Source of the DNA: Sva-07 sp963747375 | GTDB lineage: Bacteria > Actinomycetota > Acidimicrobiia > Acidimicrobiales > Ilumatobacteraceae | Length of the DNA stretch: 64,000 bases | Assembly (NCBI GenBank): GCA_963747375.1 | Contig: CAVVFL010000022.1 | Location: forward strand, 124,001-188,000 | Direction: 5' to 3' | Part shown: one piece after another, positions 1 through 8,663 of the stretch | How the letters are laid out: each line of letters begins with the position of its first letter | Numbering within the stretch: position 1 is the first letter of the stretch | The notes under the pieces: model-generated | What the model was told of the DNA's origin: nothing | The model's input: only the letters and a program-made list of their open reading frames with translations | Database searches by the model: none | Translations under genes and position numbers: made by a program

Positions 1-242
1 CATCGCGACAGCACTGCGTTGGCGAAGCCGACCCCGCCGCGTCCGATCGCGTCGGTCCGCGCCGTGTGGAACCCGAGTTCGTCGCCGACGACCGTGGCGA
101 GGTCGGTGTCCCCATCGACCCACACTTCCTGGAGGCACACGATGTCAGGGGCAGCCTGACGCAGGGTCTCGACGATCGCATGTTGACGTTGCTCCCAGTC
201 GCCGAACCTCCACCACAGGTTCCAGGTCACGACGCGCACCAT
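1..242 (-). CDS. Endonuclease/exonuclease/phosphatase-family protein, N-terminal part only
   Basis: The first 80 codons of a protein that runs off the left edge of the window. It begins MVRVVTWNLWWRFGDW and continues with PDIVCLQEVW, the paired hallmarks of the EEP fold (Asn after the first strand, metal-binding Glu in LQEVW). Family members are Mg-dependent phosphodiesterases, such as exonuclease III relatives, sphingomyelinases and other phosphoesterases; the substrate cannot be told from the N-terminus. The ATG at 242 is chosen because the first strand of the fold starts right after it. The next gene (amidase) ends about 37 bases upstream on the same strand, so the two may be co-transcribed. 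The family call is secure; the function is open. Confidence 0.75.
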   Translation of the reverse strand, partial: MVRVVTWNLWWRFGDWEQRQHAIVETLRQAAPDIVCLQEVWVDGDTDLATVVGDELGFHTARTDAIGRGGVGFANAVLSR

Positions 243-278
243 CGCATCCTTGCCGACGGGTGCGAACTCTCGCGTCGT

Positions 279-1695
279 TCAGCCGTGAATGGGCGCGAGG
301 CGGTCGGCCCAGGGACTGGCCACCTCCAGTTGCGACGCGACCCGCAGCAGCAGCGCCTCGTCGTCGATCGGTCCGACGAACTGCACCCCGACGGGCAGGC
401 CATCGTTGCTCCAGTGGAGCGGCAGCGACACTGCCGGCTGGCCGCTCACGTTGAACTGTGCGGTGAACTGCAGAATGCTCGTCAGCCGCTCGGTGCCGAG
501 TTCGGGATCGCTCAACCAGCCGATCGGGGGCGGCGGAACGGCGATCACGGGCGTGACCAGGAGGTCGAAGTCGTCCCACCACGCCTGGAGGCGGCGAGAC
601 CACGCGTGGACCCAGTTGATCGAGTGGACGTAGTCGGCCGCCGGAACGGCCCGTCCGATCGAACCCATCAGCCAGTTGCTCGGCTCGACATCGTGCTCGA
701 CGATCGGCCGCCCGATCGCATCGCCCATGTTGGTGAAGTCGATGGCCGTGGCCACCGCGACGATGGTCACGAAGTGACGGGTGAACTCTGCGTCGAAGAA
801 GGCGTCGGGCTGGGCGACCTCGACGTCGTGTCCGAGTGCCTCCAACAGTGCACCGGCGCGCTCGACGGCGGCAACGCACTCCGAATCGGTGGTGACGCCG
901 GCGTGATCCGGCGCCAGCCCGACGCGGAGTCGACCTGGATCGACACCGACCTCGTCGGCGAACGGGCGTGTCGGCGGTGCGGCAGTGTACGGATCGCCGG
1001 TGTGACGTCCGCTCATCACATCGAGCATCGCAGCGGTGTCTCGAACCGAACGCGACACGACGCCGTCGGTCGTGGACCCCGCCCAGCCTTCGCCGAGCTG
1101 TGGCCCATGCGTGATTCGCCCCCGGCTCGGCTTGAGCCCGACCAGGCCGCACTCACTCGCGGGAACTCGAATCGATCCGCCGCCGTCACCGGCATGGGCC
1201 ATCGGCACCATTCCGGCTGCCACCGCCGCCGCGGAGCCGCCAGAGGAACCGCCGGTGGAGTGATCGGTGTTCCACGGGTTGCGTGTGGCGCCGAACGCCA
1301 GCGGCTCGGTGGTGATCGTGCCGCCCAACTCCGGCGTGTTCGTTCGGCCGAGCGTGATCAGGCCGGCCGAGCGAATCGACTCGTAGAGGTACGAGTTCTC
1401 GGTCGCTCGTACATCGGCGTCCTTGAGCGCCTGGTTGCCCATCGTGTGCGGTTCGCCGGCGATCTCGCAGCCGAGGTCCTTGACCAGGAAGGGCACACCT
1501 CGGAACGGGCCGTCGGGGATCGCCCCGGCCGCCTCGGCCCGCGTCTGCGTCGAAGCGTTCGTGGATGACCGCATTGATGGTCGGGTCGAGGCGTTGCACC
1601 CGCTCGATGGCATCGTCGACGAGTTCGACCGGCGACGCAGCACCCGATCGGATCAGCGCAGCCAGCTCAGTGGCATCCGGAAGTGGGGTGGTCAT
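279..1695 (-). CDS. Amidase (amidase-signature family), frame broken once
   Basis: Amidase-signature hydrolase of about 470 residues, the usual length for the family. The Ser-cisSer-Lys triad is visible: Lys in FLVKDLG near residue 72, the cis-Ser in TGGSSGGS near 150 and the nucleophile Ser in GDGGGSIR near 174. Such enzymes split amides (aryl or alkyl amides, or Gln in GatA). This one stands alone without gatB/gatC, so a catabolic amidase is more likely than GatA. It starts MTTPLPDATE at 1695. Translation breaks at the CCC run at 1538-1540: residues 1-52 read in one frame and the rest in the next, which one extra base explains. The universal stress gene ends 15 bases upstream on the same strand. 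Confidence 0.85.
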
Positions 1696-1710
1696 CGAGG
1701 CTCCTGCCGG

Positions 1711-2145
1711 TCAGGTCGTCTGCACGATGAGGACGGAACACTCGGCGTGATGCGCACAGCGACTCGACACGCTGCCGAGCAGGAAACGCCGTGCACCCTG
1801 CATGCCGCGGTTGCCGATGACGAGCAGATCGGCGTCGACGTGCTCGCAGAGCGAGAGCAGAGCGTCAGCGGCATCGCCGGTGAGAGCATGGGTCGTCGCC
1901 TCGACGCCCGCCTCGGCGGCGAGGGCGGCTGCCGCTTCGAGTCCGAGCTTCGTCGATTGTTCGCTCGCCTCGCCCCACTCGTTCGAGGCAACCACCATGT
2001 CGGGCGCCACGAGGACTGGGATCCGCGGCGCCACCATGGCCACGTGCAGCTGAGCGCCGGTCAGCGCGGCCAATGTCGCCGCGTGCGTGACCGCTTTGGC
2101 TGCGGTCGCGGATCCATCGGTACCGACCACGATCGATGTGTACAT
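1711..2145 (-). CDS. Universal stress protein (UspA family)
   Basis: A 144-residue single Usp domain. It opens MYTSIVVGTDGSATA and carries the ATP-binding pattern G-x2-G-x9-G-S as GNRG...GSVS near the C-terminus, so it is of the ATP-binding Usp type. The start at 2145 is set by a strong Shine-Dalgarno GAGGAGG just upstream; the longer open frame above it is low-complexity Arg-rich and is not used. Usp proteins act in the cytoplasm in stress and stationary-phase survival. Here it lies between an acyl-CoA dehydrogenase and an amidase, all on the minus strand. No regulatory site is evident. The 201 bases upstream, to the dehydrogenase stop, hold no convincing gene. Confidence 0.9.
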   Translation of the reverse strand: MYTSIVVGTDGSATAAKAVTHAATLAALTGAQLHVAMVAPRIPVLVAPDMVVASNEWGEASEQSTKLGLEAAAALAAEAGVEATTHALTGDAADALLSLCEHVDADLLVIGNRGMQGARRFLLGSVSSRCAHHAECSVLIVQTT

Positions 2146-2346
2146 GTGTGCCTCCTCGGAACGTCGACGTACCGTAGCAATCGTCAGTGCGTCAGCTCGT
2201 GGCGCCGGTCGAGCAGCGTTCTGATCTCGTCGTCGGCGAGCAGGTCGCGACCCATCTCGGCGCACCGCTGCTTCGCTCACCGCAACGCGAAAGCCTCCAT
2301 CGACGTGCTGTCGGATCCCGAATGGTCCTGCGGCGTCGATGCGCCA

Positions 2347-3453
2347 TCAGCGAGGTTCGCGTGGGAGTCCGAGCACCCGCTCGCCGAGGATGTTGCGCAT
2401 GATGTCGGACGTGCCACCCATGATCGTGTAGCCGGGCGCGTACACGAGTCCACGAGTGACGTCGTCCCACAGGAGTGCGTCGGCGCCGAAGGTTCGAGCA
2501 ACGAACTCGGCGACGCGGATCTCGTGCTCGGTGCAGAAGCACTTCGTCGCCGCCGAGAACCCGGCCGGTGCCTGACGCAGCACCTCCCTGGTGACGAGGA
2601 TGCGCCCGATGCGATATCCGGTCTCGAGCGCTGCCATCTCCTGGCGGACGCGCGGGTCGGCGTGGTCGGCCCGTTCGACGGCGAGTTCGTAGAGCGCCCG
2701 GTTCGACACGAGACGATCGATGCCGCCTCGCTCGTGTTCGAGCTGCGCCATGGTCTGTTTGAATGCGTTGCCCTCGAGGCCGACCAGGTTGACGACCGGC
2801 ACGCGCACGTCGGTGAAGAACACCTCGCAGAAATGCCGGTTCGTCGTCATGTCGGTGATCGGGCGGACTTCGATGCCGGGTGTGTTCATCGGCACGATGA
2901 TCTCGCTGATCCCCTTGTGCGGAGGACCGTCCGCGTCGGTGCGGCAGATGAGGTAGCAGTAGTCGGCGAGCTCGCCGAAACTCGTCCAGATCTTCTGGCC
3001 GTTGATGATGAAGTCGTCGCCATCGCGCACGGCGCCGGTCGTGAGTGAGGCGAGGTCGGATCCCGAGTTCGGTTCGGACATGCCGATGCACCACGTCGTC
3101 TCGCCCGAGAGGATGCCGGGCAGGAACTCGGCCTGCTGATCGGGTGTGCCGTACTTGATCAGGGTCGGTCCCATCTGGCGGTCGGCGAACCACATCGCCG
3201 CGATCGGAGCACCGGCGGCGATGAGTTCCTCGCCGACGATCAGTCGGTTGATGGCCGGCTGGCCACCGCCGCCGAACTCGACCGGCCAGGTCATGCCGAT
3301 CCATCCGTGGGTGGCCATCTCCCTGGCGAAGTCCTTCGAGAATCCGTTGATCCACGAGTCGTTGTGGCGTCCGTAGCGTTCCACCGCATCCACAGCGACG
3401 TCGTGGGCTCGGTCGCGAAGGGCGGTCTGCTCGGCTGTCCAGTCGAAGTCCAT
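2347..3453 (-). CDS. Acyl-CoA dehydrogenase
   Basis: FAD-dependent acyl-CoA dehydrogenase of 368 residues, a usual length for the family. It catalyses alpha,beta-dehydrogenation of an acyl-CoA thioester in fatty-acid, branched-chain or sterol side-chain breakdown. Visible family blocks are the N-terminal MDFDWTAEQTALRDRA helix, the substrate/FAD segment WCIGMSEPNSGSDLAS, the strand NGQKIWTSF and the C-terminal GYTIMGGTSDIMRNILGERVLGLPR. It resembles actinobacterial FadE proteins with broad or unknown substrates, so no specific acyl chain can be named. The start at 3453 (MDFDW) is used because the upstream codons show no family similarity. It is divergent from icd, with which it shares a 113-base intergenic region. 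Confidence 0.88.
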   Translation of the reverse strand: MDFDWTAEQTALRDRAHDVAVDAVERYGRHNDSWINGFSKDFAREMATHGWIGMTWPVEFGGGGQPAINRLIVGEELIAAGAPIAAMWFADRQMGPTLIKYGTPDQQAEFLPGILSGETTWCIGMSEPNSGSDLASLTTGAVRDGDDFIINGQKIWTSFGELADYCYLICRTDADGPPHKGISEIIVPMNTPGIEVRPITDMTTNRHFCEVFFTDVRVPVVNLVGLEGNAFKQTMAQLEHERGGIDRLVSNRALYELAVERADHADPRVRQEMAALETGYRIGRILVTREVLRQAPAGFSAATKCFCTEHEIRVAEFVARTFGADALLWDDVTRGLVYAPGYTIMGGTSDIMRNILGERVLGLPREPR

Positions 3454-3520
3454 CGGTGCCGAGCGTAGATGGTGATGGTCCGCGCGTGCCTGTGGAGCGG
3501 GCTGCCTCCGGTTGCTACAG

Positions 3521-3542
3521 TGTAGACAAGTTGTAGACAAGT
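3521..3542. repeat. Tandem 11-bp repeat in the icd upstream region
   Basis: Two adjacent perfect copies of TGTAGACAAGT (3521-3531 and 3532-3542) end 24 bases before the icd start codon. The junction creates the small palindrome ACAAGTTGT. Just upstream, TGCTACAGT fits an extended -10 element (TGnTAnnnT). The placement suggests a regulator-binding site over or just after the transcription start of icd, possibly also affecting the divergent acyl-CoA dehydrogenase. The identity of any regulator is unknown. Confidence 0.4.
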
Positions 3543-3566
3543 CGAATCGAGCGAGCAGGAACCAAC

Positions 3567-5804
3567 ATGAGCGAGATCACCCCGTCCACCATCATCTACA
3601 CCTTCACCGACGAGGCTCCGGCGCTGGCGACGTATTCGTTGCTGCCGATCGTCGAGGCGTTCGCAGGTGCGGCAGGGATCGACGTCGAGACCCGCGACAT
3701 CTCGCTCGCCGGGCGGATCATCGCCAACTTCCCCGAGCGTCTGACATCGGAGCAGCGCATCGGTGACGCGCTGGCCGAACTGGGTGCGCTCGCACTCACG
3801 CCGGCAGCCAACATCATCAAGCTCCCCAACGTCAGCGCCTCGGTGCCCCAGATGAAGGCCGCGATCACCGAACTCCAGGCCGCGGGCTACGACATCCCGA
3901 ACTATCCCGACGAGCCCTCGTCACCCGAGGAGGTCGAGATCAAGGAGCGCTACGGCAAGGTGATGGGATCGGCCGTCAACCCGGTGCTGCGCCAGGGCAA
4001 CTCCGATCGTCGTGCCCCCAAGGCGGTGAAGGACTACGCCAAGTCGCACCCGCACTCGATGGGAGCATGGTCGGCCGAGTCGAAGACGCACGTCGCCACG
4101 ATGAGCGACCACGACTTCCGCTCGAACGAGCTGGCTGTCACCTTCGACGCCGACGCCACGTTGCGCATCGAACATGTCGCTGCCGATGGAACGGTGACCG
4201 TGCTCAAGGATTCCCTCCCCGTGCTGGCCGGCGAGGTCGTCGACTCGACCGTGATGGAGGTCGCAGCACTGCGGACATTCCTCGCCGAGCAGATGGCCGA
4301 TGCCCGCGACCAGGGCGTGCTGTTCTCGCTCCACCTGAAGGCGACGATGATGAAGGTCTCCGACCCGATCATGTTCGGACACGCCGTCGAGGTGTTCTTC
4401 GCCGACGTGTTCGCCAAGCACGGTGACGCGATCGCTGCCGCCGGTGGTGACCCGAACAACGGGTGGGCGAGCGTGCTCGCTGCGGTCGAGTCGATGCCGG
4501 CCGACCAGCGCGCCGCCATCGAAGCCGACATCGCCGTCGCCTACGAGAACGGGCCGGACCTCGCGATGGTCGACTCCGACAAGGGCATCACGAACCTGCA
4601 CGTGCCGAGCGACATCATCGTCGACGCCTCGATGCCGGCGATGATCCGCACGTCGGGCCAGATGTGGAACAAGGCCGGCGAGCAGCAGGACACCAAGGCG
4701 GTCATCCCCGACAGCTCCTATGCCGGCGTGTACCAGGCGGTCATCGACGACTGCCGAGTCAATGGTGCGTTCGATCCGTCGACGATGGGCACCGTGCCCA
4801 ACGTCGGACTGATGGCGCAGAAGGCCGAGGAGTACGGCAGTCACGACAAGACGTTCGAGGCCGCCGCGGCCGGCACGATCCGCGTCGTCGACGCCGCGAC
4901 CGGCAGCATCCTGATGGAGCAGGCCGTTCAGGCGGGCGACATCTTCCGTGCGTGCCAGGTGAAGGACGAGCCGATCCGTGACTGGGTGCGCCTCGCTGTC
5001 GAGCGGGCACGCGCGATGGGCGCCCCTGCCGTGTTCTGGCTCGACGCCGGCCGTGCCCACGACGCACAGCTCATCGCGAAGGTGAACCGCTACCTCGGCG
5101 ACCACGACATCAGCGGCCTCGAGATCGAGATCATGTCGCCGGAAGCAGCCACGCAGTTCTCGATCGAGCGCATCCGTCGCGGCGAGGACACGATCTCGGT
5201 GACCGGCAACGTGTTGCGCGACTACCTGACCGACCTGTTCCCGATCCTCGAACTCGGCACGAGCGCCAAGATGCTGTCGATCGTGCCGCTCCTCAACGGT
5301 GGGGGACTGTTCGAGACCGGCGCCGGCGGTTCGGCACCCAAGCACGTCCAACAGCTGGTCAAGGAGAACTACCTGCGGTGGGACTCGCTCGGCGAGTTCC
5401 TCGCACTGGCCGTGTCGTTCGAGCACCTCGCGAACGTGACCGGCAACGAACGTGCACGCATCCTCGGCACGACCCTCGACGTCGCCACCGGCCACTTGCT
5501 GGAGAACGGCAAGTCACCGGCGCGCCGGCTCGGCCAGATCGACAACCGCGGCAGCCACTTCTACATCGCGCTCTACTGGGCCCAGGAGCTCGCCGCGCAG
5601 ACCGACGATGCCGAACTGGCCGCCACGTTCGCCCCGATCGCGGCCGAGCTCTCCGCCAACGAGCAGACGATCGTCGACGAGTTGCTCGCGGTGCAGGGCC
5701 AGCCGGCCGACATCGGTGGCTACTACGCCCCCGACGCCGAGAAGGCCACGGCGATCATGCGTCCCAGCCCGACCTTCAACGCAGCCATCGACGCCATCGC
5801 CTGA
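3567..5804 (+). CDS. icd: NADP-dependent isocitrate dehydrogenase, monomeric type
   Basis: A 745-residue protein of the monomeric IDH family (usual length about 740), which converts isocitrate to 2-oxoglutarate with NADP in the TCA cycle. This single-chain type is unrelated in length to the dimeric enzyme of about 415 residues and is common in Actinobacteria. Family landmarks include MSEITPSTIIYTFTDEAP at the start, the isocitrate-binding block LRQGNSDRRAPK near residue 140, and WDSLGEFLALAVS and the LGQIDNRGSHFY block in the C-terminal third. The frame is intact. It converges on citrate synthase, with a hairpin between them, which pairs two consecutive parts of the TCA cycle. Tandem repeats upstream may regulate it. 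Confidence 0.96.
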   Translation: MSEITPSTIIYTFTDEAPALATYSLLPIVEAFAGAAGIDVETRDISLAGRIIANFPERLTSEQRIGDALAELGALALTPAANIIKLPNVSASVPQMKAAITELQAAGYDIPNYPDEPSSPEEVEIKERYGKVMGSAVNPVLRQGNSDRRAPKAVKDYAKSHPHSMGAWSAESKTHVATMSDHDFRSNELAVTFDADATLRIEHVAADGTVTVLKDSLPVLAGEVVDSTVMEVAALRTFLAEQMADARDQGVLFSLHLKATMMKVSDPIMFGHAVEVFFADVFAKHGDAIAAAGGDPNNGWASVLAAVESMPADQRAAIEADIAVAYENGPDLAMVDSDKGITNLHVPSDIIVDASMPAMIRTSGQMWNKAGEQQDTKAVIPDSSYAGVYQAVIDDCRVNGAFDPSTMGTVPNVGLMAQKAEEYGSHDKTFEAAAAGTIRVVDAATGSILMEQAVQAGDIFRACQVKDEPIRDWVRLAVERARAMGAPAVFWLDAGRAHDAQLIAKVNRYLGDHDISGLEIEIMSPEAATQFSIERIRRGEDTISVTGNVLRDYLTDLFPILELGTSAKMLSIVPLLNGGGLFETGAGGSAPKHVQQLVKENYLRWDSLGEFLALAVSFEHLANVTGNERARILGTTLDVATGHLLENGKSPARRLGQIDNRGSHFYIALYWAQELAAQTDDAELAATFAPIAAELSANEQTIVDELLAVQGQPADIGGYYAPDAEKATAIMRPSPTFNAAIDAIA

Positions 5805-5805
5805 G

Positions 5806-5838
5806 TGTGACGCCAGGGGGCAGACCCCCGGCGTCACA
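5806..5838. terminator. Bidirectional hairpin between icd and gltA
   Basis: TGTGACGCC-a-GGGGG (5806-5820) pairs with CCCCC-GGCGTCACA (5825-5838) around a four-base loop, giving 14 base pairs with one bulged A. It lies between two stop codons facing each other, two bases from each, so it most likely ends transcription both ways. There is no U-run on either side. Confidence 0.7.
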
Positions 5839-5840
5839 GG

Positions 5841-7106
5841 TCAGCGGTTGGCGAGGTCGACGTAGTTGCGCTCGTCCGGGCCGGCGTACCACTGGCGCGG
5901 CCGGGAGATCTTCTGGGCCGGATCGTTCAGCAGCTCCTGCCAGTGCGCCAGCCATCCCGACATGCGTGGGATGGCGAACAACACCGTGAACATCTCGACG
6001 GGGAAGCCCATCGCCTGGTAGATCAGACCCGAGTAGAAGTCGACGTTCGGGTACAACTTGCGCTCGATGAAGTAGGGGTCCGACAACGCGGTGTCCTCGA
6101 GCGCCAGCGCGATGTCGAGCAGCGGGTTCTTGCCCGTGACCTCGAACACGTCGTAGGCAGCCTGCTTGATGATGCGTGCGCGGGGGTCGTAGTTCTTGTA
6201 CACCCGGTGGCCGAAGCCCATCAGGCGGCCCTCGCCGACCTTGACCGAATCGACGAACGCCGGGACGTTCTCGATCGAACCGATCTCGCCGAGCATCCGC
6301 ACGACCGCCTCGTTCGCGCCACCGTGCAGCGGCCCGTACAGTGCCGCAGCGGCACCCGCAGCCGACGAATACGGGTCGGCGTGGCTGGAGCCGATGACGC
6401 GCATCGCCGTGGTGCCGCAGTTCTGCTCGTGGTCGGCGTGGAGGATGAAGAGCACCTCCATCGCCCGCTCGAGGCGGGGATCGACTTCGTAGTCACCGAT
6501 CTTCCACATCATGTTGAGGAAGTTGGCGGGATACGACAGATCGTTGTTCGGGTAGTTGAACGGCAGTCCGACCGAGAACCGGTAGGCCATCGCTGCAAGG
6601 GTCGGCGCCTTGGCGATCAGACGCAGGATCTGGCGTTCGCGTTGGGTCGGGTCGAAGATGTCCTTCGAGCCGTCGTAGAACGTTCCGAGCGCGGCCAACG
6701 CCGAGATGAACATCCCCATCGGGTGGGCGTTGTAGTGGAAGCCGTCGACGAATCGCTTGCGCATGTTCTCGTGGATGAACGTGTGGTGCGTCACGTCGCC
6801 GACCCAGGTGTCGAGCTGCACCTTGTTCGGCAGCTCGCCGTTCAACAGCAGGTAGGCGACTTCGAGATAGGTCGAGTGCTCGGCGAGTTGCTCGATCGGG
6901 TACCCGCCGTAGCGCAGGATTCCGGCCTCGCCGTCGAGGTAGGTGATCGCCGACTTGCACGACGCCGTCGAGAGGTACGCCGGGTCGTAGCAGTACAGCG
7001 TCGGGTCGAGTTCACGCAACGCCGATGAAGGAAACACCCCGCCTTCGATGGGGACGGTGACGGTCTTTCCGGTGCGATCGTCGGTGATGGTGATGGTGTC
7101 GGGCAC
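5841..7106 (-). CDS. gltA: Citrate synthase
   Basis: A 421-residue type II-style citrate synthase that condenses oxaloacetate and acetyl-CoA to citrate, the entry step of the TCA cycle. The catalytic set is present: His in GPLHGGANEAV, His in MGFGHRVYKNYDPRA and Asp in PNVDFYSG. The N-terminal beta-domain seen in hexameric type II enzymes is present (TITITDDRTGKTVTVP). The start is taken as GTG at 7106 (VPDTITITDD), which has GAGAGGAAG upstream; codons further upstream look like non-coding extension. The enzyme converges with icd. About 146 bases without an evident gene separate its start from the carboxyltransferase stop upstream on the same strand. Confidence 0.95.
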   Translation of the reverse strand: MPDTITITDDRTGKTVTVPIEGGVFPSSALRELDPTLYCYDPAYLSTASCKSAITYLDGEAGILRYGGYPIEQLAEHSTYLEVAYLLLNGELPNKVQLDTWVGDVTHHTFIHENMRKRFVDGFHYNAHPMGMFISALAALGTFYDGSKDIFDPTQRERQILRLIAKAPTLAAMAYRFSVGLPFNYPNNDLSYPANFLNMMWKIGDYEVDPRLERAMEVLFILHADHEQNCGTTAMRVIGSSHADPYSSAAGAAAALYGPLHGGANEAVVRMLGEIGSIENVPAFVDSVKVGEGRLMGFGHRVYKNYDPRARIIKQAAYDVFEVTGKNPLLDIALALEDTALSDPYFIERKLYPNVDFYSGLIYQAMGFPVEMFTVLFAIPRMSGWLAHWQELLNDPAQKISRPRQWYAGPDERNYVDLANR

Positions 7107-7252
7107 GTGGCTTCCTCTCGTGGCGCGAACTCGTTGTCGATGCCGCCGAAGGTTCCTCCCCGGCCGCAGGGCCACGATAGTGCGAGCCCGCCCTCGCCAC
7201 CCCAACCGGCTCCGCCTTCGTGAACCCGCAGGGCCCGCCGTCGGTGTGGTGG

Positions 7253-8617
7253 TCAGAGCGGGCTGTTGCCGTGCTTGCGCCCGCTCAACACCTCACGCTT
7301 GTCGACGAGCGCATCGAGCGCGGCGACGATCTCGCGGCGGGTGTCGGCCGGATCGATCACGGCGTCGACGAGCCCTCGTTCGGCGGCGACGTACGGGTTG
7401 AGCAGCCGGTGCGCATAGTCGAGTTCGAACTCGGCGCGTTCCTCCGGAGTGGCCCGCCGCTGGAGGATCGCCGCTGCCTGACCCGCACCCATCACGGCGA
7501 GTTCGGCCCACGGCCACGCCAGGCACAAGTCGTTGCCCATCGTCTTGGAGTCCATGACGATGTAGGCGCCGCCGTAGCTCTTGCGCAGGATCACGCAGAT
7601 GCGTGGCACGGTCGCGCGGGCATAGGCGTAGACGAGCTGCGCTCCGTGGCGGATCATGCCGCGCCACTCGAGGTCCTTGCCCGGGTAGAAGCCGGGCGTG
7701 TCGACCAGGGTGATGATCGGGAGGTTGAAGGCGTCGCACATGGCGACGAATCGAGCGGCCTTCTGCGACGCCGGGATGTCGAGCGTTCCGGCGAGCGTGA
7801 TCGGCTGGTTGGCGACGATGCCCACCGGGGCCCCGGCGATCGTGGCGAATGCCGTCACGACGTTTGCCGCCCACTGCGCCTTCAGTTCGAGCATCGAGTC
7901 GACGTCGACGATGGCGGCGGCGACCTTGCGGACGTCGTAGCTCCCGGTGGAGGTCGGCGGGATCAACTCGCCGGCCTCGGGGCAGCTTCGATCGGCCGGG
8001 TCGTCGGTGGCGACGACAGGTGGTTCGGCGTCGACGTGATCGGGAAGGTACGCGAGAAGGTCGCCGACGGCCTCGATGGCGGCATCGCGATCGGCGACCA
8101 CCATCGTGGCGACTCCGCTGTAGCGGCCGTGGTTCGCTGCGCCGCCCAACTCCTCGACGCCGATCCCGATGCCGGTGAACTCCTCGACCATCGTCGGCCC
8201 GTTCACGAACGCGTAGCTGTCCGCGGTCATCACCGTGAGATCGGCGAGACCGAGGAGCAGGGCCGGCCCTGACACGGCGGGTCCGTCGACGATCATCGCC
8301 ATCGGCACGATCCCCGAACACTGGACCATCTCCGCGGCGACCGTGCCCCACGCATGCAGCGCCGGGATCCCTTCGTCGATCGCGGCACCGGACGTGGCCA
8401 ACACGATGACCAGTGGCAGCCGGTGCGATCGTGCAGCTCGGGCGGCGCGAGCCAGCTGCAGCGATGATTCGGTGGTGAGGGGAGCGGTGCGATCGTCCGT
8501 GATGAACTCGGCCCACACCACGTCACGTCCGTTGAGCGGACGAACCGACACGGCAACCTCGCTCGGTGTGTGTGCAGCGAGCGCCAGCCCCATGGTCGTC
8601 GATGCCGGCTCACTCAT
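7253..8617 (-). CDS. Carboxyltransferase-domain protein (acyl-CoA carboxylase beta-like)
   Basis: A 454-residue protein with two crotonase-like halves typical of the biotin-dependent carboxyltransferase beta subunit of acetyl-/propionyl-CoA carboxylases. The C-terminal half is well conserved (ITLVDTPGFYPGKDLEW, KSYGGAYIVM, LNPYVAAERGLVDAVIDP), including the oxyanion-hole glycines. The N-terminal half is weaker, and the first 60 or so residues of normal PccB/AccD5 are missing (454 against roughly 515-550 residues). It would move a carboxyl group from biotin to an acyl-CoA. No biotin carboxylase or carrier gene lies in the window, so partner and substrate are unknown. A LysR-type gene ends 46 bases upstream on the same strand and may precede it in one transcript. 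Confidence 0.82.
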   Translation of the reverse strand: MSEPASTTMGLALAAHTPSEVAVSVRPLNGRDVVWAEFITDDRTAPLTTESSLQLARAARAARSHRLPLVIVLATSGAAIDEGIPALHAWGTVAAEMVQCSGIVPMAMIVDGPAVSGPALLLGLADLTVMTADSYAFVNGPTMVEEFTGIGIGVEELGGAANHGRYSGVATMVVADRDAAIEAVGDLLAYLPDHVDAEPPVVATDDPADRSCPEAGELIPPTSTGSYDVRKVAAAIVDVDSMLELKAQWAANVVTAFATIAGAPVGIVANQPITLAGTLDIPASQKAARFVAMCDAFNLPIITLVDTPGFYPGKDLEWRGMIRHGAQLVYAYARATVPRICVILRKSYGGAYIVMDSKTMGNDLCLAWPWAELAVMGAGQAAAILQRRATPEERAEFELDYAHRLLNPYVAAERGLVDAVIDPADTRREIVAALDALVDKREVLSGRKHGNSPL

Positions 8618-8663
8618 GCGTGGCGACAGTATCCGTCAGCGCAGGTGGATGGAGAACGACGGG

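Noticed and set aside
279..1695. GatA subunit of the tRNA amidotransferase
   Set aside because: No gatB or gatC nearby, and the sequence fits general amidases as well.
2192..2346. Small peptide genes between the UspA and acyl-CoA dehydrogenase genes
   Set aside because: Only a 23-codon frame after an in-frame TGA is seen, with no ribosome-binding site or family likeness.
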